Source: [Eubacterium] siraeum
Lineage (GTDB): Bacteria; Bacillota; Clostridia; Oscillospirales; Ruminococcaceae
Length of the DNA: 64,000 nt
Direction of reading: 5' to 3'
Assembly: GCA_025150425.1 (NCBI GenBank)
Contig: CP102281.1
Location: 1,612,001 to 1,676,000, forward strand
In this document: piece by piece, positions 7,599 through 15,931 of the stretch
Layout: each line of letters starts with the position of its first letter
Numbering within the stretch: position 1 is the stretch's first letter
Made by a program: the position numbers and the translations under genes
The notes under the pieces: generated by a model
Told to the model about the DNA's origin: nothing
Databases searched by the model: none
The model's input: the letters and a program-made list of their open reading frames with translations, nothing else

Positions 7599-8216
7599 TC
7601 ACTTATCAAGCAGGAACATAACCTTTTTAAGCTGTGCCGTCATTGCCGAATAATACAGCGGAAACATAGCCTCAACACAGCCGAGGAAATAAAGGTTACG
7701 GTTATTTATCTCACCGAACTTCGGCATATATGTGTAAACATAACGTCTGAACCAGTCCGATGAATATGACGGCAAAGGATTTTTCTGCTTTCTGACTTTA
7801 AAATTGCCCTCATAGCTTTCATAGATAATCTCTCCGAAATTATCCGCACCGTTCTTTATCATCAGCTCGTACACCTGTTTAAGCTGCTTATCCGACAGCG
7901 GAAAATCCTCTATCTGCCTTGAAATAAGCGGAAGTCTTGCCGCCAGGCTGTACATAATAAGATGCTGTACCCTGCCGAACTCAGCCGTTTCAAACATTGC
8001 GTCATTTTCCGGCGTCTTTATCCTGATTCCGAGATTTTCAAGCCGTGATGTTTCGGTAACGTCCATCAGTGCGATACGAAAGACATCTTTTATATTGATA
8101 TTGTAAAAATCGCTGTCGGACACAGTATAGATATACTGCATTACCGTAGTCATCGACCTTGCCGTATTGGTAATAATACCTGCAATTATCGGCAAAGAAT
8201 CATTTGAAATGCTCAT
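7599..8216 (-). CDS. Unknown protein coupled to the EAL phosphodiesterase
   Basis: This is a 205-residue, probably cytoplasmic and mostly helical protein that I do not recognise. It has no signal peptide, clear membrane helix or catalytic motif. It has an aromatic-rich C-terminal half (WFRRYVYTYMPKFGEINNRNLYFLG). Its ATG overlaps the TGA of the upstream c-di-GMP phosphodiesterase gene by four bases (ATGA), so translation is likely coupled and the two proteins may work together. It could be an effector, partner or scaffold of the phosphodiesterase; that is inference from gene order alone. Confidence 0.75.
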   Translation of the reverse strand: MSISNDSLPIIAGIITNTARSMTTVMQYIYTVSDSDFYNINIKDVFRIALMDVTETSRLENLGIRIKTPENDAMFETAEFGRVQHLIMYSLAARLPLISRQIEDFPLSDKQLKQVYELMIKNGADNFGEIIYESYEGNFKVRKQKNPLPSYSSDWFRRYVYTYMPKFGEINNRNLYFLGCVEAMFPLYYSAMTAQLKKVMFLLDK

Positions 8217-10513
8217 TTATCCTCCTCAGGATCATTACTCGGAATATTGATAGTCTTGCTGTTGCCTCTAAGAATTTCTTCAAAAGAATCACTCGGCATA
8301 GGCTTTGCAAAGTAGAATCCCTGTGCCATCTCACAGCCAAGACCGCCGAGCAGCTTTGCCTGCTCATCGGTTTCGATACCCTCGCATATTGTATGCATAC
8401 CAAGCGAGCCTGCCATTCTGATAACATAACCCAGTATATCGTTGGCTCTCTTGTTGCTGTTTGATTCCGCAAGGAATGCTCTGTCAATTTTCAGCACATC
8501 GGCAGGAAGATCTTTCAGCATATTGAGCGAAGAATATCCCGAGCCGAAATCATCGATTGAAATATGGAATCCGTAATCCTTGAGTTGCTTGAACACAGCC
8601 GTAAGCACATCGAGCGACTCATAAGCCGCACTCTCTGTGATCTCAATCTCAATGCTTGAAGTTGAAACGCCGTGAGATAAACATATATCGTTCAGCTTTT
8701 CGACAAACTGCGGATCTCTCAGATGTGCTCTTGACATATTGACCGATATAAGCAGATGCGGATAATAGCTCTCCCACTGCTTGATCTTCTGGCATACCTG
8801 ATCCATAATGTAATAATCCAGCTTGACAATAAATCTGTTCTTTTCAAAGAGCGGTATGAATTTTCCTGGAGAAATGACCGTGCCGTCCTTTATCCACCTT
8901 ACAAGAGCCTCCGCACCCGTAAGATTAACCTTGCCGTCAAGAGAAACCTTAGGCTGATAGAAAACGCTGAATTCATGCATATCAAGCGCTGTCTGCATCT
9001 CGTTTTCGATGCGTTTTTCCTCACGCATCTTTTCAAGCATACTCTCGCTGTAGAACGTATATGCGCTGTCGTCGCCGTATTTTACGGTACGCTTTGCTAT
9101 ATCCGCAAGGTCGCCCATACGTCTTATAGACACGCTCTTGTCGGTTATCCTGTAAATACCGAATGAAAGCACAGGCACAAACTCGGTTATTTCGTATTCG
9201 ATAGCCTGTATCAGACTGCCTATACGTCTTGCAGTATCACTGTCACTGCTATAAATCATAAGTATATAATAATTGTCCGAGTTTATTCTGGAGAAGGTCT
9301 CGCCATCCTGAAGATTTCTGTTTACCGTATCGGCAATCAGCTTAAGTATCCTGTTGCCCTCATCGTGACCGTACATATCGTTGATAGCCTTGAACTTGTC
9401 AATATCGAAGCTGACAAGCGCATATCTGCGGTATTCGTGCCTCAGCAGACTTTTTGCGTCAAGCACAAACTTATCCCATGTACCGTAACCGGTTATGCTA
9501 TCAGTATACGCTATCCTGCTGACCTCCTCGTTGGCTTTTGTAAGCCTTCGGAACGATACCCTGACTATCACTATGTATGCCGTAATTACAATAATCAGTA
9601 TCAGCACAAAGAATGCGTACATCAATATGTTTATCATTGCGTAATGATTCTGCTCTGCCGCTACAACATTCTCTTTGAATATCAGCAGATAGTGCAGATC
9701 ATCAAAGCCCGACATACCGCTGTAATACGCTACATACTTTTCGCCCTTGCAGACGCTTTTTACAATACCGCTTCCGCCGACCTTTGCAAAGTTATCCTTG
9801 ACGGCATTTCTTACGCTTTCTTCCACCCCTGCAAGAATATCGGACGAGAAGAACAAATCTCCCATAGGAACATAGTCACCGAGCGCATTTTCACCGGACA
9901 TTATCACTTCACCGTCAGAATTAAGCACATATCCGTTACTGTCATTTTCTTTACCGCCAAATGACATATCAATCAGATTGTTATAACTCCTTGTGTCGCA
10001 TATTCCCGCAACCATGCCCACAATACGCTTGTAATCGCCATAGATCGGTGCAGCAATTGCATTTACCATTTTTTCGTCAGGCTCGCTGTATATCGCCTTT
10101 GAAAAATACACCTCGCCGTTCATAGCTCGTTTATAATATTCACGGGCGGATATATTCTTGCTTATGTTTTTGCTTGTTATAACATCGCCGTTCTCATCGG
10201 CGATTATAAATGCGTCTATCGTTGAACAGCTGTTCTCAAGGTCCTTTATCATCTTGATAACAAGATTCTCATCGGTATTCTTATAATTACTTGCGCAGGC
10301 GGCAAAATTCTTTACCGTATTGACATCGTTCCTTATTGCGCTTTCCACTATGTCACATTTCTGAGAAGCCGCTCTGTCTATATAATTGTTGACCTCTCCG
10401 TCAAGTGCAGATATGGTATTTGCCATAAACAAAGACGCCATTACCACGAAGATCGCTATGCATAAAGCCGCTATCGCTGAAATTATCTCTGTTCTGTGCT
10501 TTATATTCAACAT
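8213..10513 (-). CDS. Membrane Cache-GGDEF-EAL protein, predicted c-di-GMP phosphodiesterase
   Basis: The 766-residue sensor has TM helices at about 8-33 and 296-318 enclosing an extracellular Cache-like domain (DENGDVITSKNIS, ISAREYYKRAMNG). A GGDEF domain follows at ~334-495, with its active-site loop degraded to NSDNY (411-415), so cyclase activity is unlikely. The EAL domain at ~505-750 keeps EALVRW (535), Asn592, Glu624, DDFG (654-657), Lys675, CEGIE (710) and Gln731, so c-di-GMP hydrolysis is expected, perhaps modulated by nucleotide bound to the GGDEF relic. The ligand is unknown. AAAGGAGG precedes the start. It heads a two-gene operon with the overlapping unknown gene. Confidence 0.92.
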   Translation of the reverse strand: MLNIKHRTEIISAIAALCIAIFVVMASLFMANTISALDGEVNNYIDRAASQKCDIVESAIRNDVNTVKNFAACASNYKNTDENLVIKMIKDLENSCSTIDAFIIADENGDVITSKNISKNISAREYYKRAMNGEVYFSKAIYSEPDEKMVNAIAAPIYGDYKRIVGMVAGICDTRSYNNLIDMSFGGKENDSNGYVLNSDGEVIMSGENALGDYVPMGDLFFSSDILAGVEESVRNAVKDNFAKVGGSGIVKSVCKGEKYVAYYSGMSGFDDLHYLLIFKENVVAAEQNHYAMINILMYAFFVLILIIVITAYIVIVRVSFRRLTKANEEVSRIAYTDSITGYGTWDKFVLDAKSLLRHEYRRYALVSFDIDKFKAINDMYGHDEGNRILKLIADTVNRNLQDGETFSRINSDNYYILMIYSSDSDTARRIGSLIQAIEYEITEFVPVLSFGIYRITDKSVSIRRMGDLADIAKRTVKYGDDSAYTFYSESMLEKMREEKRIENEMQTALDMHEFSVFYQPKVSLDGKVNLTGAEALVRWIKDGTVISPGKFIPLFEKNRFIVKLDYYIMDQVCQKIKQWESYYPHLLISVNMSRAHLRDPQFVEKLNDICLSHGVSTSSIEIEITESAAYESLDVLTAVFKQLKDYGFHISIDDFGSGYSSLNMLKDLPADVLKIDRAFLAESNSNKRANDILGYVIRMAGSLGMHTICEGIETDEQAKLLGGLGCEMAQGFYFAKPMPSDSFEEILRGNSKTINIPSNDPEEDK

Positions 10514-10582
10514 AGTAATCTCCCTCCTTTATATCCGCAGACTTTTTGTTTTCTGACCTCCGGATATACTTATTTAAATAAA

Positions 10583-10611
10583 AGTATACCACATTTCGTT
10601 TCTGAAATCAA
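10583..10611 (-). promoter_or_regulatory. Sigma-A promoter of the EAL operon
   Basis: There is a minus-strand -35 TTGATT (10606-10611), a 17-bp spacer and a -10 TATACT (10583-10588), 70 bp upstream of the start codon. Confidence 0.65.
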
Positions 10612-10704
10612 CAGTTTAAATCAATTTATATTATGTTTGTTAGAAAGCTGAAATCAAAATTGTGCATTTTACACTAGGCAATTGTAACAATACAACAAAT
10701 CAAA

Positions 10705-11406
10705 ACCACGCGTTGAACGCGTGGTATGCACTTGCCCTTCAAGGGCATAATATCGGCTTGTGCCTGAAGGCACACTGAAAAGTCTGGCAACCGCATCTCA
10801 TTTACAGCAGCCACTCAAGTGGCTGTTTCTTTTTGCTTACTGGTTCTTGCTACCCGTAAACGGGTCAATATACTCTTTCAGTGTTATTTGATCGTTTGCT
10901 ATATCTTCTGTAAGTTGGTTTCTTATGTATTCTTCTATTGCCTTTTTGTTCTTTCCTACTGTATCTACGTAATATCCTCTGCACCAGAAATGCCGATTCC
11001 CATACTTGTATTTCAAATTTGCATGCCTATCAAATATCATCAATGAGCTCTTTCCTTTTAGATACCCCATAAACTGCGCTACACTTATGTTCGGTGGTAT
11101 TTCCACCAACATATGTATGTGATCCGGGCATGCTTCTGCTTCGATTATATTCACTTTTTTCTGTTCACATAATGTTCGCAGTATTTTCCCTATATCTGCT
11201 TTCAACTGCCCGTACACTACCTGCCTTCGGTATTTCGGTGCGAATACTATGTGATACTTGCAATTCCACTTCGAATGTGATAAACTATGATTGTCATTCA
11301 TTTGACAGTCCTCCTTTTGATATTCATGTGGTTGCCAAACCCACTTCTATTATATCATAGGAGGGCTTTTTACTAAAGTCTTTTATTCCACCGCTTCAAG
11401 CGGTGG
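10705..11406 (-). mobile_element. IS200/IS605-family insertion sequence (IS200 type, tnpA only)
   Basis: The element of about 700 bp is bounded by imperfect-palindrome ends instead of inverted repeats. The left end (before tnpA) holds a stem CCACCGC-TTCAA-GCGGTGG at 11388-11406. The right end holds hairpins at 10705-10725 (ACCACGCG...CGCGTGGT), 10733-10747, 10759-10774 and 10809-10824. Single-stranded 'peel and paste' transposases recognise such hairpins. Exact cleavage sites cannot be fixed without an empty-site comparison. It lies in the gap between galT and the EAL operon, and no accessory tnpB/IscB is present. Confidence 0.85.
10837..11301 (-). CDS. tnpA: IS200-type transposase TnpA (HUH Y1 transposase)
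   Basis: This 154-residue single-strand DNA transposase looks intact. It has the HUH metal motif H61-I-H63 in ACPDHIHMLVEIPP and the catalytic Tyr125 in KKAIEEYIRNQL, with the family landmarks WNCKYHIVFAPKYR and QFMGYLKGKSS. The length matches full-size IS200 transposases. AGGAGG lies ten bases upstream of the ATG. It acts on the folded left and right ends of the element during replication. Confidence 0.95.
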   Translation of the reverse strand: MNDNHSLSHSKWNCKYHIVFAPKYRRQVVYGQLKADIGKILRTLCEQKKVNIIEAEACPDHIHMLVEIPPNISVAQFMGYLKGKSSLMIFDRHANLKYKYGNRHFWCRGYYVDTVGKNKKAIEEYIRNQLTEDIANDQITLKEYIDPFTGSKNQ

Positions 11407-11431
11407 TTTATTTTTGCTAAAGCTACAATAA

Positions 11432-11729
11432 AACTGCCCGGTTTTTACACCGGACAGCACAGATTGTAGAAAAAGTATGTTTTTGAAACAAACTTCTAAC
11501 TCACTACCCCTATCCCCCTGCCCCCTTTCCCCGGGAAAGGGGGATTTTACTGGGGCTACCGCCCCTAGACCCTGTCGGGGGCTCCGCCCCAAAGCAAGGA
11601 TGCTTTGGTTGCTTGCCAAAAGTTTTGCACGATGCAAAACCAACATAGCAAGCAACGCTAAACACCCATTTTCAAAAGTTATATAGGTTTTCGACAGCCT
11701 GAACTGCCCGGTTTTTACACCGGACAGCA
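11432..11729. repeat. Hairpin-rich non-coding element between 28-bp direct repeats
   Basis: An exact 28-bp direct repeat occurs at 11432-11459 and 11702-11729. Each copy is itself a terminator-like stem (CTG-c-CCGGT...ACCGG-a-CAG). The 240 bp between are GC-rich and packed with palindromes: CCCCCTTTCCC/GGGAAAGGGGG (11521-11543), GGGGC...GCCCC pairs around 11553-11590, and a nested hairpin with outer arms GTTGCTTGC/GCAAGCAAC (11608-11656) and inner arms GTTTTGCA/TGCAAAAC (11622-11640). No plausible protein is encoded. It looks like a dispersed structured repeat or small non-autonomous element. Confidence 0.65.
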
Positions 11730-11738
11730 ATTCAATCT

Positions 11739-13241
11739 TTACTTCACACTGTCAATAAACCTTAAAAATGCGGCTTTACCCTCGTCATTGCGTTTATAAA
11801 CGCCTGCGTCAAGCAGTACCTGCTCAAATACTGCACCAATCTCACGCTTAATGATATTTTCCGCATCATCGGCATTCACAGCAGGGTACTTTGCGTACAG
11901 TTCGTTCATCCACTGTGCGTGACCCGACAGCTTTTCATCGCCCGAAAGATCTGTCTTGTTTACAAGCGCATCACCGAGTGCTTTTATCTCGTTTGCCAGC
12001 CTTGCAGGAAGCACCGCAAGACCCATAACCTCTATAAGACCGATATTTTCTTTCTTTATGTGATGGAGCGAAGGATTCGGGTGGAATATGCCAAGCGGCC
12101 GTTCCTCGCTCGTTATATTATTTCTAAGTACAAGGTCGCATTCATATTCATCGCCGTGCCGCCTTGCGATAGGAGTGATAGTATTATGCGGAACGCCGTC
12201 GGTAAATGCGTATATACCTACGCTTTCATCGCTGTATGCCCTCCACGCAACAAGTATCTTGTCGCAAGCCCTTTCAAGCTCTGCCCTGTCCTTGCCGCTG
12301 AGCCTTATAACTGACATCGGCCACTTTACAATACCTGCCTTTACACTGTCAAATCCGCTCATAGCAAACTCATATTCTATCGGGGCGTTCTCCATTGCAA
12401 ACGTATAATGACCGCCCTGAAAATGCTCGTGTGAAAGAATAGAGCCTCCGACTATGGGCAGATCGGCATTAGAGCCGACAAAATAGTGCGGTAACATATC
12501 CGTTATATCAAACAGCTTGCCGAAAACCTCTGCGTCAATCTTCATCGGTATATGCTCGCTGTTAAAGACTATGCAATGCTCGTTGTAATATCCGTAAGGC
12601 GAATACTGGAATCCCCATTTATCGCCGTGTATCGTCATAGGTATCGGTCGCAGATTCTGTCTTGCAGGATGTGTAAGCGTACCTGCAAATCCCGTATTTT
12701 CCATACAAAGCTGGCACGCAGGATATGAAACCTTTACAGCATTTCTTGCCGCCGAAATATCTCTCGGATCTTTTTCGGGCTTTGAGCGGTTTATCGTAAT
12801 ATCAAGCTGTCCGTATTCACTGTCGTACTTCCAGCGTATATCCTTTGCTATTCTTCCTTTTCTTACATAATTGGTATCCTCGCTGTAAGCATAATACCAA
12901 TCGGTAGCCGCCTTCGGACTCTTTGCATACTTCTCCTTGAACTTTGCGTTCACCTCGTGAGGCATTCCTGTGAACACGCCCATTATGCGTGTGTCAAAAA
13001 GATCCCTCCACGCATTCGATTGCGGAATAATCTCCTTTTCCACAGCAAAATCCACTATCTCGTCAAGTATCTCGTCAACTGAGCCGTACTCCTTCACAGA
13101 CGGTTTTTCCCATTTTTCCAGCTTCAGCATATCCATCAGATAATTTCTGACGCATATCTCATCGTCTTCCGTAATGAGCGACTTTGCCACAGCATAATCA
13201 ATAAGTGCCTGAACCGCCGTTTCTATCGTAGTTTCCGCCAT
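11739..13241 (-). CDS. galT: UDP-glucose--hexose-1-phosphate uridylyltransferase (class II GalT)
   Basis: The 500-residue enzyme of the Leloir pathway swaps UMP between UDP-glucose and galactose-1-phosphate. It is the long Firmicute form (~500 residues) and not the ~350-residue E. coli type. Diagnostic stretches are the CQLCMENTGFAGTLTHPARQNLRPIP segment and the GGSILSHEHFQGG motif, which holds the active-site histidines. ATG 13241 is chosen (GGAG eight bases upstream); a GTG seven codons earlier contains that ribosome site. No galK or galE is adjacent, so the gene stands alone with its own promoter. Confidence 0.93.
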   Translation of the reverse strand: MAETTIETAVQALIDYAVAKSLITEDDEICVRNYLMDMLKLEKWEKPSVKEYGSVDEILDEIVDFAVEKEIIPQSNAWRDLFDTRIMGVFTGMPHEVNAKFKEKYAKSPKAATDWYYAYSEDTNYVRKGRIAKDIRWKYDSEYGQLDITINRSKPEKDPRDISAARNAVKVSYPACQLCMENTGFAGTLTHPARQNLRPIPMTIHGDKWGFQYSPYGYYNEHCIVFNSEHIPMKIDAEVFGKLFDITDMLPHYFVGSNADLPIVGGSILSHEHFQGGHYTFAMENAPIEYEFAMSGFDSVKAGIVKWPMSVIRLSGKDRAELERACDKILVAWRAYSDESVGIYAFTDGVPHNTITPIARRHGDEYECDLVLRNNITSEERPLGIFHPNPSLHHIKKENIGLIEVMGLAVLPARLANEIKALGDALVNKTDLSGDEKLSGHAQWMNELYAKYPAVNADDAENIIKREIGAVFEQVLLDAGVYKRNDEGKAAFLRFIDSVK

Positions 13242-13262
13242 ATTTTCTTCTCCGTTCTCCAC

Positions 13263-13330
13263 ATTCTGAATATCAGAATTTAATACAGATTAAGTATACC
13301 ACAAACAGCACGGAATTTCAACAAACGTTT
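13263..13330 (-). promoter_or_regulatory. galT promoter with two palindromes
   Basis: On the minus strand there is a -35 TTGAAA (13316-13321), a 17-bp spacer and a -10 TATACT (13293-13298). A perfect palindrome ATTCTGA-ata-TCAGAAT (13263-13279) lies in the leader. AAACGTTT (13323-13330), a LacI-family-like core, abuts the -35 box. Both are candidate operator sites for sugar control. Confidence 0.6.
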
Positions 13331-13338
13331 CAGCACAA

Positions 13339-13373
13339 AAAACGGCTGACCTTTCGAACCTGTCAGCCGTTTT
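13339..13373 (-). terminator. Rho-independent terminator upstream of galT
   Basis: AAAACGGCTGAC and GTCAGCCGTTTT form a 12-bp stem, and on the minus strand it is followed by TTTTTT. It ends transcription coming from the lipoprotein operon or from a possible RNA gene at 13380-13490. Confidence 0.75.
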
Positions 13374-13657
13374 GATACATTACCGTAATCGTGACCTGTT
13401 GCCGCTGTTAACGCAACGCAGACAACTCCTGTCAACGATATTACAAAAGACACCCGCCGCGGCTTGACACTGCGGCTGTGTCTTACTTTTTATTCACCAA
13501 CGTTTATTACAACCGAGTGCCTCTGTTTGTTCGCTTTTCCAAGAAATAATTTTTGTACTTATAATTACAGCAAAATGAAAAAACGCAGATATTTCTTTGT
13601 TCAGTAATTCGAATCCGGGATTCAGCGTAGCTTTCTGTAATGATAATATTTTTTTGC
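13374..13657. other. Non-coding gap with stem-loops, possible RNA
   Basis: No credible gene is seen. A strong imperfect hairpin with arms AAGACAC/GTGTCTT and GCCGC/GCGGC spans 13447-13484. On the minus strand it is followed by two more small stems (GACA...TGTC and GTTGC...GCAAC) and then by the terminator at 13339-13373. This could be a minus-strand structured RNA or a long 3' UTR of the lipoprotein operon. No clear promoter was found. Confidence 0.3.
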
Positions 13658-14272
13658 TTACTTATAGTACACAGCAAGGGTTTTGGATATTTCCTGCTTG
13701 ATATATGATTCAAACTCTTTGTCAAGAACATCGTCACTGATATCTTTTTCTTTAGCAAATTCTTCTTTTGCTTTTTGCTTATTAACGTATGAGATATAGC
13801 TGTCTGCGGCTAAATCTATATATTCATCTTTTGTGATTCCCATTTGTTTGATATACTCGTCCATAATTTTACCGTTTGCGGCTACCTGAGGATATTCATC
13901 AGCATAAGCGTCAAGGTTTGACATTTGCTTTTCTATTTCACTTTTTGCCTGCTCATGCGTAATAGAATCATATTTAGAATCAATATAAGCGGTTTCTATC
14001 ATACTGTTTATTATTGTTTCTTTATCTGTTGAGCACTTTTCTTTTATCTCCGTTATCTTGGTATTTTTTTCTTCACTTGTGAAATCAGAATTATTTATGT
14101 CCTCAGTCATAAGCTCTGCCATAATTTCATTGCTTTTCAGACGTACTTCATAATCGGATTTCTTTATGTCAATTCCGTTTACAGATGCCATAACATCATT
14201 ATTTTGAGCACAAGAGCAAAATAATATCATGGTGAACACAGTAACAATAATCATTAAATTTAACTTTTTCAT
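13658..14272 (-). CDS. Lipoprotein with SurA-like N-terminal domain
   Basis: The 204-residue protein has a lipoprotein signal (FCSC, Cys20) and then VMASVNGIDIKKSDYEVRLKSNEI, the opening of SurA/PrsA-type chaperone domains. A helical charged body ends near the C-terminus without the parvulin prolyl isomerase domain. It is therefore probably an extracytoplasmic holdase-like or unknown-function lipoprotein attached to the membrane. It is second in an operon with the lipoprotein at 14309-14980 (36-bp gap). Confidence 0.7.
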   Translation of the reverse strand: MKKLNLMIIVTVFTMILFCSCAQNNDVMASVNGIDIKKSDYEVRLKSNEIMAELMTEDINNSDFTSEEKNTKITEIKEKCSTDKETIINSMIETAYIDSKYDSITHEQAKSEIEKQMSNLDAYADEYPQVAANGKIMDEYIKQMGITKDEYIDLAADSYISYVNKQKAKEEFAKEKDISDDVLDKEFESYIKQEISKTLAVYYK

Positions 14273-14308
14273 ATTTTTCTCCTTTTACAATTTGCCTATA
14301 TGATTCGG

Positions 14309-14980
14309 TTATTCGCTTTCGCTGTCCGTATTGTTTTCTGTAAAGAAATACTTGTTGATTATTTCATTCACCGAGAAATTATCAGCCGTGCTGTTGTTAC
14401 GTTCTTTTTCAATATCAATAAATCCCTGCTCGGGAGTTACTAAAAAAGCCTCTTTGTTATCACGGATGCGCAATAAGAATAAATATGATTTACCGATTTC
14501 AATCTCAGGTCTGTTATAAACGGTTATCGTTCTGCTGCCACCAAGTACCTTGAGCTGTTCGTCAATGTATTTATCCTTAAAACCGCCGTTAACATAAATG
14601 TCTATACTGTCTGATTCGTTACCGACTGTATTTTTATATGCAGATTCCTTCTCGACCGTATAAACCGTACAGATTTCCTTGTCGCTTTCAGACGTATTCC
14701 CGGTAACCTCGTCATTCGTTCTGCCATCCCTTACCGTGAATGAAATTCCCGTAACCTTGCCCGACATTACTATATCGCACGCTTTCATCAATTCATCGGC
14801 TGTGTTGTAATATATGTAATGAGCGCAGACATAAGTATACTTAACATCGTCTTCGGACGCACTGCTGTTATATATAACGCTGTTTTCAGACGAGCCGTCA
14901 GAAAGCGATTTATTGCCGGCACTGCAACCGCCGATCAGCATTATAAGCAGAGCAATCATAATTACCGCATATTTTTTCAT
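14309..14980 (-). CDS. Uncharacterised lipoprotein
   Basis: The 223-residue secreted lipoprotein has a signal peptide ending LIGGC (Cys19). The body is beta-rich, with YTVEKESAYKNTVGNESDSIDIYVNGG and GKSYLFLLRI. This resembles small lipoproteins in Firmicutes of unknown function that carry a 'KGxxYLLFL'-type motif. The start is at 14980 (AAGGAAG upstream) and not at the ATG seven codons earlier. It is first in a two-lipoprotein operon, with a promoter 170 bp upstream. Confidence 0.7.
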   Translation of the reverse strand: MKKYAVIMIALLIMLIGGCSAGNKSLSDGSSENSVIYNSSASEDDVKYTYVCAHYIYYNTADELMKACDIVMSGKVTGISFTVRDGRTNDEVTGNTSESDKEICTVYTVEKESAYKNTVGNESDSIDIYVNGGFKDKYIDEQLKVLGGSRTITVYNRPEIEIGKSYLFLLRIRDNKEAFLVTPEQGFIDIEKERNNSTADNFSVNEIINKYFFTENNTDSESE

Positions 14981-15151
14981 AATGTTTCTTCCTTTCTGCA
15001 ATGAATTTTTAACTTGCCAAAACCTTAGGAGTGCTCATTGAGTTTGTTACTATACCTATAATTAATACAATTCAGCAAGGCGAATTGTCCATGCAAAATT
15101 TAAAATCATTACAACACCACATATCAGGAAGTCATCTGACATCATATGAAT

Positions 15152-15180
15152 AGTATACCATTATATAGGAATAATGTCAA
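15152..15180 (-). promoter_or_regulatory. Sigma-A promoter of the lipoprotein operon
   Basis: There is a minus-strand -35 TTGACA (15175-15180), a 17-bp spacer and a -10 TATACT (15152-15157). It leaves an unusually long leader of ~165 nt that contains a small stem ACAATTC/GAATTGT (about 15076-15098). The rest of the 14981-15230 gap shows nothing else. Confidence 0.7.
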
Positions 15181-15230
15181 TATAATTTATATTGAAAAAC
15201 AAATCCTGCTTGTTAATTAAAGCATAAGCA

Positions 15231-15266
15231 AAATGCACCGACTCTGCAACAGCCGGTGCATTTTTT
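15231..15266. terminator. Terminator of tspO
   Basis: AAATGCACCG pairs with CGGTGCATTT around a 14-nt loop. There is a T-run on both strands (TTTTTT on plus, TTTT on minus). It lies 48 bp past the tspO stop. Confidence 0.7.
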
Positions 15267-15313
15267 GTATATTGAAATTTCGGCTTGACAATGCGATTTT
15301 ACAGGTTTATGCG

Positions 15314-15790
15314 TCAATTTACAAATATTGTCGCTACGTTAAGATAAGTCGCAAATGCCACCCACAGAAAATACGGTATGTTTATATCGCCTGCAATGCG
15401 ATTTACTTTACCGAATCCGAGTATCATTATCCCTATCAGAACAAGCAGAAGCACTATATCCGCCGCAGCAAGCCACAATAGTTCAAACCGCACGAATATT
15501 ATACTCCACAGGAAATTCACTATCAGCTGAACCCAGTAAACCATCAGAAGTTTACGCTTGATGCTACCCGCCGCATTGCTATAGTGTATCAGATGCGCCG
15601 ATACCCCCATTACCGCATACAGTATCACCCACACCACCGGGAACACCCACGACGGCGGCATCAACGGCGGTTTGTTATACTTTTGGAAGAATTCATTAAA
15701 ACTGCCTGCAAGCAGTCCCGATGACATTCCGATAACCTCCGCCGACAGTATATAAAGCACAAGATCAAGCCATTTATTATTACGTTTCAT
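15314..15790 (-). CDS. tspO: TspO/MBR family membrane protein
   Basis: This 158-residue protein has five transmembrane helices and is of the translocator/peripheral-benzodiazepine-receptor type that binds tetrapyrroles. Family marks are KPPLMPPSWVFPVVWVILYAVMG and the aromatic motif VQLIVNFLWSIIFV, with WLAAADIVLL in the fourth helix. The long upstream extension is rejected: ATG 15790 has AAGGTG eight bases before it and gives the normal family length. Its function in clostridia is unclear. It is divergent from the DUF2461 gene. Confidence 0.92.
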   Translation of the reverse strand: MKRNNKWLDLVLYILSAEVIGMSSGLLAGSFNEFFQKYNKPPLMPPSWVFPVVWVILYAVMGVSAHLIHYSNAAGSIKRKLLMVYWVQLIVNFLWSIIFVRFELLWLAAADIVLLLVLIGIMILGFGKVNRIAGDINIPYFLWVAFATYLNVATIFVN

Positions 15791-15871
15791 ATTATCACCT
15801 TTCGCATTGCTAAGCCGTTTAACAACGTATTTCACAATAATTGTATGCCCTTTACGTCCGTTTATTACCAC

Positions 15872-15900
15872 TTGCATTTTGCCCGTAAACAGTGTAAAAT
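15872..15900 (+). promoter_or_regulatory. Sigma-A promoter of the DUF2461 gene
   Basis: A -35 TTGCAT (15872-15877), 17 bp and a -10 TAAAAT (15895-15900), 31 bp before the start codon. Confidence 0.6.
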
Positions 15901-15931
15901 ATACTTTAAACAATATGAAAGGATTAATATT

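Noticed and set aside
11383-11730. 115-codon minus-strand frame over the hairpin-rich repeat
   Set aside because: The composition follows the palindromes and the frame crosses both 28-bp repeats and the IS end. It has no ribosome site and no protein-like pattern.
13350-13362. GGTTCGAA in a hairpin loop, like a T-loop of tRNA
   Set aside because: It is the loop of a 12-bp intrinsic terminator; no tRNA stems surround it.
15231-15266. Minus-strand hairpin with GCACCG...AGTCGGTGC, like the end of a Cas9 tracrRNA
   Set aside because: There are no cas genes, repeats or anti-repeat nearby. It lies 48 bp past tspO and has T-runs, so it is an ordinary terminator.
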